DNA of 57,584 bases from assembly GCA_902651635.1 (NCBI GenBank), contig CACRSC010000083.1, positions 100,164 through 157,747 of the forward strand, written 5' to 3'. This DNA is from Mastigamoeba balamuthi. Lineage: Eukaryota > Evosea > Mastigamoebida > Mastigamoebidae. This document shows, in pieces, positions 10,328 through 20,071 of the stretch; positions within the stretch are counted from its first letter, which is position 1; every line of letters begins with the position of its first letter. Below the pieces are notes generated by a model. The model had not been told where the DNA came from. It did no database searches and was given only the letters and a program-made list of their open reading frames with translations. A program made the position numbers and the translations under genes.

Positions 10328-11818
10328 TCAGTGCTCGAGCGCATCCAGTGCGTCGTCCCTCGCGATGTCCGCGGGGCACATGACGCTCCTCTCAGTGAGG
10401 ACACCGTTGCAGATGAGCAAGTGGGGCCGGGCCCTCTGCAGCGCCGCAGTGTTCCGCATGACGACGTCCTGGATCGTTAGAGTCCGCAGGGCGGGCAGCC
10501 ACTCGGCGTGCTCCGCCATCTCGGCCAGGAAGGCGTTGATCCAGCGCACCCCAGAGCTGGTGTCGCCCCTGCCCGAGTCGTCCATGACTGACAGGTTCAC
10601 GAGGCGGGTCAGGGGCACCACAGCCCTGCGCAGGGACTCGGACGAGTGCTTGCAGGCAGTCAGGGTCAGCGACGTAAGCGCCGGGCAGCGGACCAGAGTG
10701 TCCGCGACCCCCTCTGCCCACCGGATCGTCAGCGAGGACAGCGACGGCAGGCTCGTGGCCAGCGCCAGCACCCCCTCGTTGAGGTCGGGGTCCTGGACGG
10801 CCAGGTCGGTCAGCCCGGTGAGCCTCGCCAGCGCTGCCCCGAAGGCGCTGTTCTCCCTCTCGAAGCCGGCGCGGTCGAGCCTATAGCCGTAGTACGTCTC
10901 CCACCCGAGGCGGCGCAACGTCAGCCGGTGCTTGTCCACAGAGACGAACGCTGCCAGCAGGGAGGCATCCATCTGCTCCACCAGGAGTGTGTGTAGGGGG
11001 CCGACGGACTCTGCCAGCCTCAGTGCCTCCCTGAAGAGCTCGTCACCGGCGAGGTTCTCGTCTCCGATCCGCGAGACGATGGTCATCTCCTCGACCCGCA
11101 GGCACCCGAGCTGCTCGAAGGACCGCACTGTCTCGTCGGGCACGCACTCGAACGACACGCGCCTGAGGGCCTGCGCGATCATGTCGCCCTCGGGAGAGCC
11201 ACGAGGCGGCAGCACTCCGTCTTGCAGCGCGTTCTCGCCGGGGAGCTCATCGATGGCGGGCAGCCCTGCTCGGACGCGCGCAGCGAACCCGCGCCACGCA
11301 CAGAGGCCCAGAGCCCCGACGTCGAGGGTCGAGAGCAGAGGGCACGTGGCAAGCGCCTCCTCGGCCACGTCTTCGGGGACGCCCCTGAGCACGCGCAGCG
11401 AGTCCCTGCTCGCCCTGACGAGCGTGAGCGCCACGTCCTCTTTGACGCCTTCTTTGAGCACGAGCGTGTGGGGGCCCCAGAGGCTCGGGCTGACGTGCTG
11501 GGGCCTGGGGGGCCAAGGACGAAGGGGCACAGTGTTGACGCTCTTGTGCACGACGAGGCGCCCCACAAGGGCGGGGGGACCGTGCGCGGACTGCCGCAAG
11601 TCGAACCTCGCCTCCCTCCACGGCGGGAAGGGGGGCCTGTTGGAGAGCGTGCGCCAGCGGCTGCACACGGCGGTGAGCGCGAGCACGTCGGAGACCCTCG
11701 CGCCGCGGCTGCAGATTGCGAGGATGCGCCCCAGGGCGTTGTCGGGGAGGAGCTTTGTGAGGTCTGTAGGGGCCTCAGGCGCCCTGCGCACTTTTGTGAG
11801 CTCTTGCATCGGGCGCAA
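10328..11818 (-). CDS. F-box/leucine-rich-repeat protein
   Basis: Probable substrate receptor of an SCF-type ubiquitin ligase. It is intronless, 496 aa. The F-box (residues about 18-65: LTKLLPDNALGRIL, VLALTAVCSRWRTLSNRPPF) binds Skp1 in the family. The remainder is a series of irregular leucine-rich repeats (for example LPSLSSLTIRW, CPALTSLTLTAC, LTRLVNLSVMD) up to about residue 470. A second in-frame ATG lies three codons after the first. Two decayed copies flank it on the same strand (9770-9935 and 11880-12250), so it is the surviving member of a local duplication. Confidence 0.85.
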   Translation of the reverse strand: MRPMQELTKVRRAPEAPTDLTKLLPDNALGRILAICSRGARVSDVLALTAVCSRWRTLSNRPPFPPWREARFDLRQSAHGPPALVGRLVVHKSVNTVPLRPWPPRPQHVSPSLWGPHTLVLKEGVKEDVALTLVRASRDSLRVLRGVPEDVAEEALATCPLLSTLDVGALGLCAWRGFAARVRAGLPAIDELPGENALQDGVLPPRGSPEGDMIAQALRRVSFECVPDETVRSFEQLGCLRVEEMTIVSRIGDENLAGDELFREALRLAESVGPLHTLLVEQMDASLLAAFVSVDKHRLTLRRLGWETYYGYRLDRAGFERENSAFGAALARLTGLTDLAVQDPDLNEGVLALATSLPSLSSLTIRWAEGVADTLVRCPALTSLTLTACKHSSESLRRAVVPLTRLVNLSVMDDSGRGDTSSGVRWINAFLAEMAEHAEWLPALRTLTIQDVVMRNTAALQRARPHLLICNGVLTERSVMCPADIARDDALDALEH

Positions 11819-11879
11819 TTGGCCTTCTAATGCCCACTTCGATTTTTTGCGCCAATTGAAATAGTTGATCTAGTGGGCA

Positions 11880-12250
11880 CAGCAGATCCGGGCCTGGTCC
11901 GCAGGGCGTGTTCAGCGAACCCGCGTGCCGCGCAGAGGCTAAGCCTGTTAGCATCGAGGGTCGCGTGCACGCCCCCTGTGCCTCTTTGGCCGCATCGGTC
12001 ACGCCCTTCGAGTACGTGCTACGCCGCCCTCGACTCAGAAGAAGGCCTCCTCCTTATCGACGCCTTTCATTAAGCTCAAAGCCTGGTCAACGTATCGTGG
12101 CCTGTGAGGCCACGGACGAGCGGGCATTCGTTCGAAGCCTGTGTGCGCGATGAAGAGCTCCACCAGCAGAGCAGGGCAAGGGCAAGATGGTTGTAGACAG
12201 TCGAACCTCGCGGCCCTCTGGGGCCTGAAGGCGGGCGTGCTGCTGAGCAT
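11880..12250 (-). pseudogene. decayed copy of the adjacent F-box/LRR gene
   Basis: Minus-strand segments align with the intact neighbour: near 12180-12060, ARFD and RPWPHRPR correspond to ARFD and RPWPPRPQ; near 11990-11900, ATLDANRLSLCAARGFA corresponds to STLDVGALGLCAWRGFA. These segments are in different frames and the sequence between them is shortened, so the copy carries frameshifts and deletions and has lost its F-box. It lies directly upstream of the intact gene. Confidence 0.7.
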
Positions 12251-12554
12251 TGCGGTTCATGCAGCTGATGGCTCTGCATGCCCGAACTGTCCATCCCCCG
12301 GGAGGACGCACTAGTGCTTCAGTTGGCTCACTTTCCCGCTGTGTCTCACGTCGTCGCGCCCCCGTTGGCCAGCTCGAAGAACGGTCAATCCGTGCCAATG
12401 GCTTGTCAAGTGCTCATTCCTTTCATCAACTGTGTTTGTATGATGAATACCCTTTGCACTGGACACAGGCTGTGCCAAGGGCTGCAAGAGCTGTGTATGA
12501 AAGGGGAGAGGGGTCTGGAACCCCGACTGAAAGTTATTGCCATAGCGGTCTCGC
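12251..12554. other. intergenic
   Basis: No gene or repeat recognised between the F-box pseudogene and the 3' end of the cysteine-rich receptor. Confidence 0.5.
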
Positions 12555-15500
12555 CTACCTGGCGTCTGGGCACCCCGTGCAGCACACGTTGCTGTTGTCG
12601 GCAGTAAACGAAGGCCCGCTAGGTCCCCGGAACCCCGTTCCCGGCTCTCTGCACTCGACAACGCTGACCCCGAAGGAGGAGGCAGCGGCAGCAGCCGCGG
12701 CGGGGGGCAGGCCGTCCAGAGCCCTCTTCCGCTGTCTGGGAGAAAAGTTGATTGTGGTCAGCGAATCCTCCTTTGCCCTCCGTGCGAGCCTGCGCGTGGC
12801 CACAAAGGCCAGCAAGGCCACAGCTGCCGCTCCCGCGACGCCCACTGGAACTCCCACGGCCACCCCGACCTTGGTTCTGGCGTGGGCTGGGCTCACTGTG
12901 GCTGCCAGCTGAGATCAGTCCGAGACAGAGAGGAGGGCCACACAAGTCTCCGCTCACCGTCGCCTATACACGCAACTGTAGCGGGGGTCGACGGACGGAA
13001 GCCGGGGGAGCACGTGCAGTTGTCTCCGCAGCTGGGACTCGTGTCGCACTCCTCACCGGGGTCGAGCACGCCGTTGCCGCAGCCCGTGCAGTAGGTCTGG
13101 AGCTGCGGATACGGATCGTGCCCCGGCTCGCAAGTGCAGTTGGAGACGAAGCAGAACTTACCTCCGTCGCACTCCTCGACCTCCGGGTCCACTACCCCGT
13201 TGCCACAGTCTGCGCCTGCCGACTGAGCGGTGCAGAATCGAGAGAGCGAGAGCGAAGCGCGGACGTCTGTAGACGCAGGTGGTGGAAAGCGGGACAGAGG
13301 GGCGGAACCCCGGAGGACACGTGCAGTTGGCGGTGCAAAATTGGCCGCTGTCGCACTGCTCGCCGCTGTCCAGCACCCCGTTGTTGCAGCCCGTGCAGTG
13401 CGCCATCGCCGGCCTGTACGGCTTGTGCCCCGCCAAGCACCTGCACTTCCCGTCGCAGTACGCCCCGCCGTCGCACTCCTCTCCGAGGTCCAGCTCCCTG
13501 TCCCCGCAGTCTGCGGGTGCGGCCTTCTCAGAAGGGGGGCTCGTGGGGGGCTTGTGATGGGCTGTAGGGTGCGACCTTCGGACACGGAGACGCAATTCTC
13601 TGAGGGCGGAGAGGTGGGCGTGTGCCCCTCGGAGCAGTTGCAGAAGGCAGTGCAGCCGAAGCCGCCGTCGCACTGCTCTCCGGCGTCGACCACGTTGTTC
13701 GGGCACCCCGCGCAGTACTGCCGCGCCGGGCTGTACGGTGAATGCCCCTCCTGGCACACGCACTTGTCTGTGCAGAACAGACCCCTGTCGCACTGCTCAC
13801 TCGCATCGATGGCCGCGTTGCCGCACTCTGGCAGAGCAGAGGCTGAGGAACAGCGGAGGTGGGGGGAGTCCGGCGCGTACTCAAGGCAACACACGAGAGG
13901 GTCGGAGGGTTGGTGGGGCCGAACCCGGGGTCGCACGCGCAGTTGGTGCAATGGACTCCACCCTCGCACTGCTCGCCGGGGTCCAGCTGCCCGTTATCGC
14001 ACCCCGTGCAGTACTCCTTTGGCGGGCTGTATGGCGCGTGCCCCGCCTGGCACTTGCAGTTCGTGCACCACATGCCCCCGTCGCAGTCCTCCCCGGGCTT
14101 GGCGAGATGGTCTCCGCAGACTGCGGGAGGCCTGTATGAGCGAGGGGGAGGGGAGAGGCGTGGCAAGTACGCGGCTCGCAGGAGTTGGTGCGGGGCATGG
14201 TGTTGAGGTACCCCGGATAGCAGTGGCAGTTGGGCGCGCACCCAAACCCCCCGTCGCAGTCCTCCTTCCTGTCCTTCGTGCGCTCCACGACGAAGTTACC
14301 GCAGTCTGCAGAGGGTCCCTCGCGAAGTGAGACCCTCGCGCTCAGCCAGGGAAAGAGGGGAAGTCGGGAGTGGCCGGCTGACAGCTTGGGATGCACGTGA
14401 AGTCGAACGGAGAGCAGCTCATCGGTCCCTCACAGTGCTTTGTTGAATACACCTCGTGCAGGCACTCTGTCCACCGATCGCCCCCAGAGCAACGATCAGA
14501 CAGGACTCGAGAGACGAACCAAGGCACGCGGTGGGGTGGGCGCTCACGGGGGTCCAAGGCACTGCAATTGCAGTCGCAGTAGGCGTCATCGTAGGCGGGG
14601 ACCTCGCAGGACCAGTTGGCGGGGTAGTCCCTGCACTTGCCCTGGTTGCAGTGGCCCCACCCGCAGTCGGACACGTTGGTCACCAGGCAGTCGGGGTCCA
14701 GCACCCCGTACTCCGTCTGGCACCTGCAGTCGCACACCCCGTCCCCGTACCGCCTGCTGCTGCAGTTGGGCCACGTCTCCACGCATACGTTGTCGTCGGA
14801 GCACTTGGCCACGTTGTACCCCGCCCCGCAGTTGTCCGCCCGGGGGTACCAGTGGCCCGCCACCACGCTGTCCCTGCAGTCGGGGTCCAGAGCCCCACCG
14901 CACCCGCACTGGCACCCGTCCCCGCCCCCGAACGACGCCAGCGGGCACCGAGCCGTGTCCCACCCGGGGTCCACGCAGTGCCCCGCCCTGTCGCACACCC
15001 GCCCCGCGCTGCAGTTGCTGCTCAGCGGTCCCGCGACGCTGGCGTTGCAGTCTGCGCAGTGAGTGTTGAGTGGAGGGGGGAACGCCAGAGAAGGTCCCCC
15101 TCGGTGCCCTTGCTGCTCTCTGCTCTCTGAGGTGCTCACCGGGGTCCCACGCGCCGCACTCGCAGTCGCAGGCCCGGCTGTCGTTGTAGCGCGCGCGGTC
15201 GCAGGTCCACGCGCTGGGGACAGAGGCCACGGCACCGCCCAGGAGGTGCATCACGTAGACGGTGTTGTTGTCGCGGGCCCAGTCGCCTCTGTTCCTGGCC
15301 CACGCGGCGCCCTCGATGCTGCGCGTGTGCGAGGGCAGCCCCGGCGTGCTGGCCGCGTACACGGCCACCAGCCTGCCGCACGTCGCCCAGGCCCGCAGGC
15401 CGATGTGGGCGCGCCGCGTGTGGAGGACCAGGCCCAGCGAGAGCGACGCGTGGGTCGCCCAGTAGTTGACGAACGAGTCGGACGTGTAGCCGGGGGTCGC

Positions 15501-16097
15501 CATGAAGAACGTGTCGCGGTGCACGAACCAGGGCTGCCGGGCTGGGCTCCCGTACACGTCGTCGTACACCACCACCTCGGCGGTGATGTTCGAGACGTCC
15601 CGGTTGCCCACAGCGACCGTCGGGCAGCCGACGCACCAGAGATGAGAGCAGTACTGGGCCGTAGGGAGCGGGGGGTATCTGGTCAGTTCGGAAATCAGAT
15701 CGCGATATGAGAAAACGGGATATTCCGTGAGGAATTCTGACTCGGGTGACGTTGAAGGGGACGGCAGACAGCGGGACCATCTGCACTATCTCGATGAAGC
15801 TGCCGTCGGTGATCTTGGTGCCCAGCTCTGCCCGCAGAGAGAGAGAGAGAGGAGATGTGTCAGATTCATCCCCGCAGATATCTACAGGGAGAATCCAGGA
15901 ATCTCACTGCACGTGTTGCGGAGGACGCCCCCGGACACGTTGTGGAGCCCCGTCGCGTCCTCGAACTTGAGGTGGTAGGGCATCCCGATCCGGTTGCAGC
16001 AGGTGCCAGGCAGGTTGGGCGTGCACACCTCGTCCGCCGACGCCAGCCACGCGCACGCGCACGCGCACACGCACACGCACACGAGGCAGCGATCCAT
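12555..16097 (-). CDS. 11-exon DUF4215-type cysteine-rich receptor (copy A)
   Basis: Predicted single-pass surface receptor, 962 aa. Exons (5' to 3'): 16097-15908, 15827-15742, 15653-15140, 15051-14548, 14466-14347, 14305-14171, 14120-13881, 13827-13576, 13510-13275, 13223-12958, 12901-12555; the total is divisible by 3. A Cys-rich signal peptide (MDRCLVCVCVC) comes first, then a Trp-rich beta-type domain, a domain of paired cysteines (exon 4), then about nine DUF4215 repeats (CGNGxxDxGEQCDGG). The last exon carries a membrane helix (VGVAVGVPVGVAGAAAVALL) and an 80-residue tail without a known domain. Most repeat exons start in phase 1 just before TGC-GGN. The intron at 14346-14306 needs a GC donor (GCTGAG). 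It is an inverted paralogue of 35638-39021 with the same exon count; exon 4 is nearly identical between the two. Confidence 0.8.
14640..15090 (-). repeat. near-identical tract shared with 36730-37180 (copy A side)
   Basis: About 451 bp covering the end of intron 3 and most of exon 4. I count about ten differences from 36730-37180, whereas flanking exons and the rest of the intron are strongly diverged. It is best explained by gene conversion between the two inverted receptor genes. Confidence 0.8.
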
Positions 16098-16483
16098 CCG
16101 TGGCCCTTGGTCTCCCAGCGTAGACTGTGCTCCCGAGGCTCTGGCTGCGGGTGTCGGCGGGTTCGGTGGTTGGGGAAAAGCAAGGGGGCGTCTGGGGGCA
16201 GATCAGATATCGCGGGCCCGATATTTCGTTCTGACGTTGGCTGGCCGGCGGCCCGGCCACTCACGGACGCGCACGAACCGACACTGGCCCGTGCCAAAAA
16301 AACAAGTGGCTCGTCAAATCTGACCCTTGCCTCACGATTCGCAGCAATTGCGATCCGAGGGTGGACGAGATGAGTAAGGGGAAAGATGCTCGATAGCTTT
16401 ACGGACGGGCAACAGGCAACTGCGTCCGATTCCGCTTGGTGTTTAAAAACAGAGCAGGCACACCCGCGGGGGCACTACTGGCA
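16098..16483. promoter_or_regulatory. upstream region of receptor copy A
   Basis: About 390 nt between the receptor start and the 3' end of the RING gene, both on the minus strand. It contains GATATTTC at 16220-16227, about 123-130 nt before the receptor ATG, within a GATATC-rich stretch with internal dyad symmetry. Confidence 0.4.
16220..16228 (-). promoter_or_regulatory. candidate AAATATC promoter element
   Basis: On the minus strand it reads CGAAATATC, about 125 nt upstream of the receptor start codon at 16097. Confidence 0.4.
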
Positions 16484-18712
16484 CTACGCGAAGAACTTGG
16501 CGAAGAGGTCGGGCAGCGACGACTGCACGAAGAAGCGCACCGCGTAGTCGTCGAACCCGCGGCCCGAGGCCCCCCGCACCGCGGCGTCGCCCGCGGACCT
16601 GGCCGTCGCCGCGACCTCGGCAGCGACCTCGGGCTCGAGGCCCCTGGCCAGGCACGCGTCGCCCAGCGCCTCGGCAGCGCTCGCACGCCCCGCGGCGTCG
16701 AGGCACACGAGCCTCGCGACGAGGCCCGCGATGTCCTCGAAGCCCTCGGGGGCGCCACCAGAGGGGAGCTCGCGGCGCTTGGAGGGGCAGAAGCCCAGCA
16801 GGACCTCGGCGACGACGGCCCCGGCGGACCACGAGTCGGCCAGGCGCCAGTCGACGGCGTCGGCCAGGCGCCAGTTGACGCCGTCGGGCTGGCCCTGCTG
16901 CAGGCACGCCGAGACCTCGGGCGCCGCGTACCGCGACGACGCCGAGCGGCTGGGCCACAGCGAGCGCTCGTGCGCCTCGGGCACGCCGCACGCGCTGCCG
17001 AAGCTCGCGAGGACATAGCGCGGGTACGGCCGCCACGACGCGCACAGCACGCTCGTCGGCCTGACGTCCCTGCAGGCCTCGGCGCTGAGACGCAGGGGGG
17101 CTATCGGGGGCTCTGGGTACCTGTGGACGACGCCGTTGGCGTGCAGGTGGGCCAGAGCGCAGAGGAGCTGCGCGGCGACGACGCGCGAGTCGCCGGGCGA
17201 CATCATCCGCGAGCGCAGCAGGAAGTCGAGGTCGGCGTCGCAGGCGAACGGCATCTCGAGGTACGCCATCGCCTTTCGGTGCAGGCGCCTCTTGGCCGCC
17301 TCGGCTGCCGGCGACGACGCCGACGACGCGCGGACCACGCGGTTCAGCCTCACGACGCTGGGGTGCATCACCCCGGGCTCCGAGAGCGTCGCCAGGACGA
17401 GCGCCTCGCGCATCGCCGCCTCGGGGGTCGTGCGCGGCACGAGCTCCTTGAGGGCGACCGGCGGCGCGTTGGGGTCGTCTCTGCGCACGGCCTTGAACAC
17501 CGCGCAGCCCAGCTGCAGCCCCATCCGCTCGAGCAGCGTGTACTCGTCGATCGTGGGCGCGCCGCAGAGCGCCGGGGCCGCGGGGGCCGCCGGCATGATC
17601 GAGCTGAAGAGCGGCTGCATCAGCGACGACGAGAGCGAGGCCACCGACGTGGCGATGCCCGAGGCCACGCCCGTGATGGCGGCCGCCATGGGGCTGCCCT
17701 GCCGCCCCTCCCATCTCACCTCCTCGCACTCGCCCAGCGCCTTGTGCGCCACCGCCCGCGAGCCCCCGGTGGCCGGCCTCGCGGGCCCGCAGCTCGGTGT
17801 GCAGCAGAACTGTTGCTGCAGCTGGCGTTCAAGGTCCCGCTGCTGCTGCTGCTGCTGCTTGGCAGTCGCTGCCGCCGCGCTGTGCTCCTCGCGCTCAGCA
17901 GCCTCGCACACGCGACGCGCTGTCTCCTGCAGCTTCTCCTCCAGCTCCCTCTGCTTGCGGTAGTCCCTGCGCACAGCGGGCAGCAAGAGTCGCTGAGAAC
18001 CGCTGAGACTCGGGAGGGGCGGAGGGCGAGGAGGTTACGAGAGCGAGGCCTCGCGCATCGAATGGAGCTGCTCCTCGAGCTTCCTGCGGCCCTCCTCGGC
18101 CTCGGCGGTGCCCCGGAGGGCCTGCTCGAGCCTGCGGGCGGCCTCCTTCTCGTCGAGCTCGCGCTGGGCGATCTGCTCCTGCAGCGCCCGCCGCTCGGTC
18201 TCCAGCGCGGCGCCCAGCGTCTCCAGGTCGCGCCGGGCGGCCTCGCGCTCCTCCTGGGCCCTGTGCTCGGCGGCCTCGCGCTCCTCCCGCTCCCGCTGCG
18301 CCGCGTCCCTGTGCTCCGCTGCCGCTTTGCGCAACGCCTCGAACTCCTGCGGCAGCGACTTGATTCTGATTTTCGTGCAGGAACAAATCTTCAGGCGGTG
18401 AATCCGGGGGAAATATCTTCTCAGATTTCGCGCGGTGCGCTGGAAGGGAAGCGGAAGCGGAGGCGGGGGTGTGAACTTCTGTATGGCGTTGCAGAGGGCG
18501 ATGTTGCGGTGGTAGACGTGGTACTCGGGGATGGCGGCGCGGCACTGGGGGCAGAGGCGGTTGTGCAGCAGCTGCAGGCAGCCGATGCAGAACGTGTGGC
18601 CGCAGGGCAGCGTGGACGGGTCCGTGAAGACCTCGAAGCATATGGGGCAGCACAGGTCGATCGGCAGCTCCTCCGCCGCCTCCGCCGGTGCTGCAGCCGC
18701 CGCGTCGCCCAT
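16484..18712 (-). CDS. RING finger / coiled-coil / pseudokinase protein
   Basis: Likely E3 ubiquitin ligase with a kinase-fold C-terminus, 664 aa. Exons 18712-18477, 18365-18039, 17966-17121 and 17069-16484, all joined in phase 2. The C3HC4 RING (CPICFEVFTDPSTLPCGHTFC, then CPQC) is at residues about 22-65. A charged Glu/Arg coiled coil with a six-Gln run follows (about 80-230). A kinase-like fold spans about 300-640: the N-lobe lacks a glycine loop, VALKEL keeps the ATP lysine, and HRDVRPTSVL retains the catalytic Asp but has R and S for the usual K and N. The DFG position reads ASFG, so the metal-binding Asp is lost; I infer a pseudokinase. The HRD motif is created only after splicing intron 3 (17120-17070). 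The ATG at 18712 is the first in frame. Confidence 0.8.
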
Positions 18713-18825
18713 CGCAGCCAAATTTGAAATATCGTGATTTCCCAAGCGATTTATCTAGATATTGAGAGGAATCTAGGAAATCAAGTGGTTTTATTCGTGC
18801 TCGCAATACTGCCGCTCTCTCCTTC
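18713..18825. promoter_or_regulatory. divergent promoter region between RING gene and kinase
   Basis: Only 113 nt separate two start codons. It contains GAAATATCGTGA (18726-18737) and an AT-rich stretch with TCTAGATATTGAGAGG. The element is close to the RING start (about 14 nt) and about 93-100 nt from the kinase start. Confidence 0.5.
18726..18737 (+). promoter_or_regulatory. candidate AAATATC promoter element
   Basis: GAAATATCGTGA inside the 113-nt divergent region. Confidence 0.4.
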
Positions 18826-19956
18826 ATGGCACAGAACGTTGAGGACCACAGGGTCGCCGATATCCGTGCCTGTCGCCGCCAGGAGCTGGAAGACATGCAC
18901 AGTGCTCTGAAGCGGCGGTTCGAGTCCGTGGTGAGGCCTGTGGAGTGGGTGACAGACGAGCTGGTGAACTTAGTGATGCAGAACGAGGCCGAGTTCACGC
19001 TGCAGCTGTGCGCTGGGGGCTACATGTCGGAGGACGCGGTCGTCAGGCTGTTCCTCCGCTCGAAGCTCGTCCCCTCGTCCGCGACCAGGGCAGCGATCCT
19101 CAGGGAGTCGGGCGTGGTCGTCTGCGGGCTGCTCGACTACGGGGCCAAGACTGGGGCCAACGCCTTCTTCAGGGGGCTCGACGGCACGCAGCCGCTGGTC
19201 GTCAAGGTCGGCAGGAGGGTCGCGCACGAGGCAAAGGTGCTCCGAGAGGTGCATCAGCGCCTCGGATCGGTGCCCACGATGCCGCCGTATCGCCCTATCT
19301 TCCGCTTCAAAGACGGATTCCAGGCCCTCGCACTCCCCATGTACTCGTGCACGATTGGCAAATACGTGGAGGAGCAGATGGGCGAGGAGCCGTCGGAGAG
19401 GATGGCCGGCGCAGCGGAGAAGACGGCCATAGGCATTGCTGTCTGCGTACTGGCCTCCCTCGAGGCGCTGCACAGTGTCGGCTACAGCCACGGCGACATC
19501 AAGCCCTGCAACATCGCCCTGGCTCCCGACTCTATTGCGGTCCTGATTGACTACGGCTCGGCTCGGCGTTTCGGCAAGCCCCTGCGCTCGTTCACGCCTG
19601 GCTATGGCCTCGACGTCGAGCCGAGGGCGAGCATACAGTACGACTGCACCTGCCTGGCGACGACGGTGTTCCAGGTGGCGACACGCTTGTTCCCCCAGTG
19701 TGTGTCGACTGTGTCGTGCCTCAGAGGTGCTGCCACCAAGGAGACGGTGATCATCGGAGGCTGCCCCAAGCGTGTTGACTACCGCGTGCTCTGCCCGAAT
19801 GTCTGCGACCTCGTTTGCCGTCTGCTCGATGCCCGGACTGCTGGGGATGTCGGAAGCTGTTTGCACTTTGCTGCCGATGTCGGCTCGAAGCTCGGGTGCC
19901 CGACTTTGGCTCAGGTGAGGCCTGATGCTTCTGCCTCCGCCATTGTCCGTAGTTAG
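18826..19956 (+). CDS. small protein kinase, CK1/VRK-like
   Basis: Intronless 376-aa kinase. An N-terminal helical region (1-100) precedes the kinase fold. PLVVKVG carries the ATP lysine, HGDIKPCNIAL is the catalytic loop with Asp and Lys present, and IDYGSAR takes the place of DFG with Tyr for Phe, as in some CK1/VRK members. There is no clear glycine loop or APE motif, so the family placement is loose. Key catalytic residues are present, so activity is possible. It lies head-to-head with the RING/pseudokinase gene across 113 nt, which suggests shared regulation. Confidence 0.7.
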   Translation: MAQNVEDHRVADIRACRRQELEDMHSALKRRFESVVRPVEWVTDELVNLVMQNEAEFTLQLCAGGYMSEDAVVRLFLRSKLVPSSATRAAILRESGVVVCGLLDYGAKTGANAFFRGLDGTQPLVVKVGRRVAHEAKVLREVHQRLGSVPTMPPYRPIFRFKDGFQALALPMYSCTIGKYVEEQMGEEPSERMAGAAEKTAIGIAVCVLASLEALHSVGYSHGDIKPCNIALAPDSIAVLIDYGSARRFGKPLRSFTPGYGLDVEPRASIQYDCTCLATTVFQVATRLFPQCVSTVSCLRGAATKETVIIGGCPKRVDYRVLCPNVCDLVCRLLDARTAGDVGSCLHFAADVGSKLGCPTLAQVRPDASASAIVRS

Positions 19957-20071
19957 ACGGGCACCACAGCCCAGGGGACGAGAGGGAGAGAGGGAAACAA
20001 GATGCTGTTACGCTATATGACACCGCTTTTCGTGGCAAAGGTTCGTGGAACCCGAGCGATACCGTCGCACC

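Noticed and set aside
16040-16085. CA-rich tract as a microsatellite of interest
   Set aside because: It encodes the VCVCACAC part of the receptor signal peptide, so it is explained by coding sequence.
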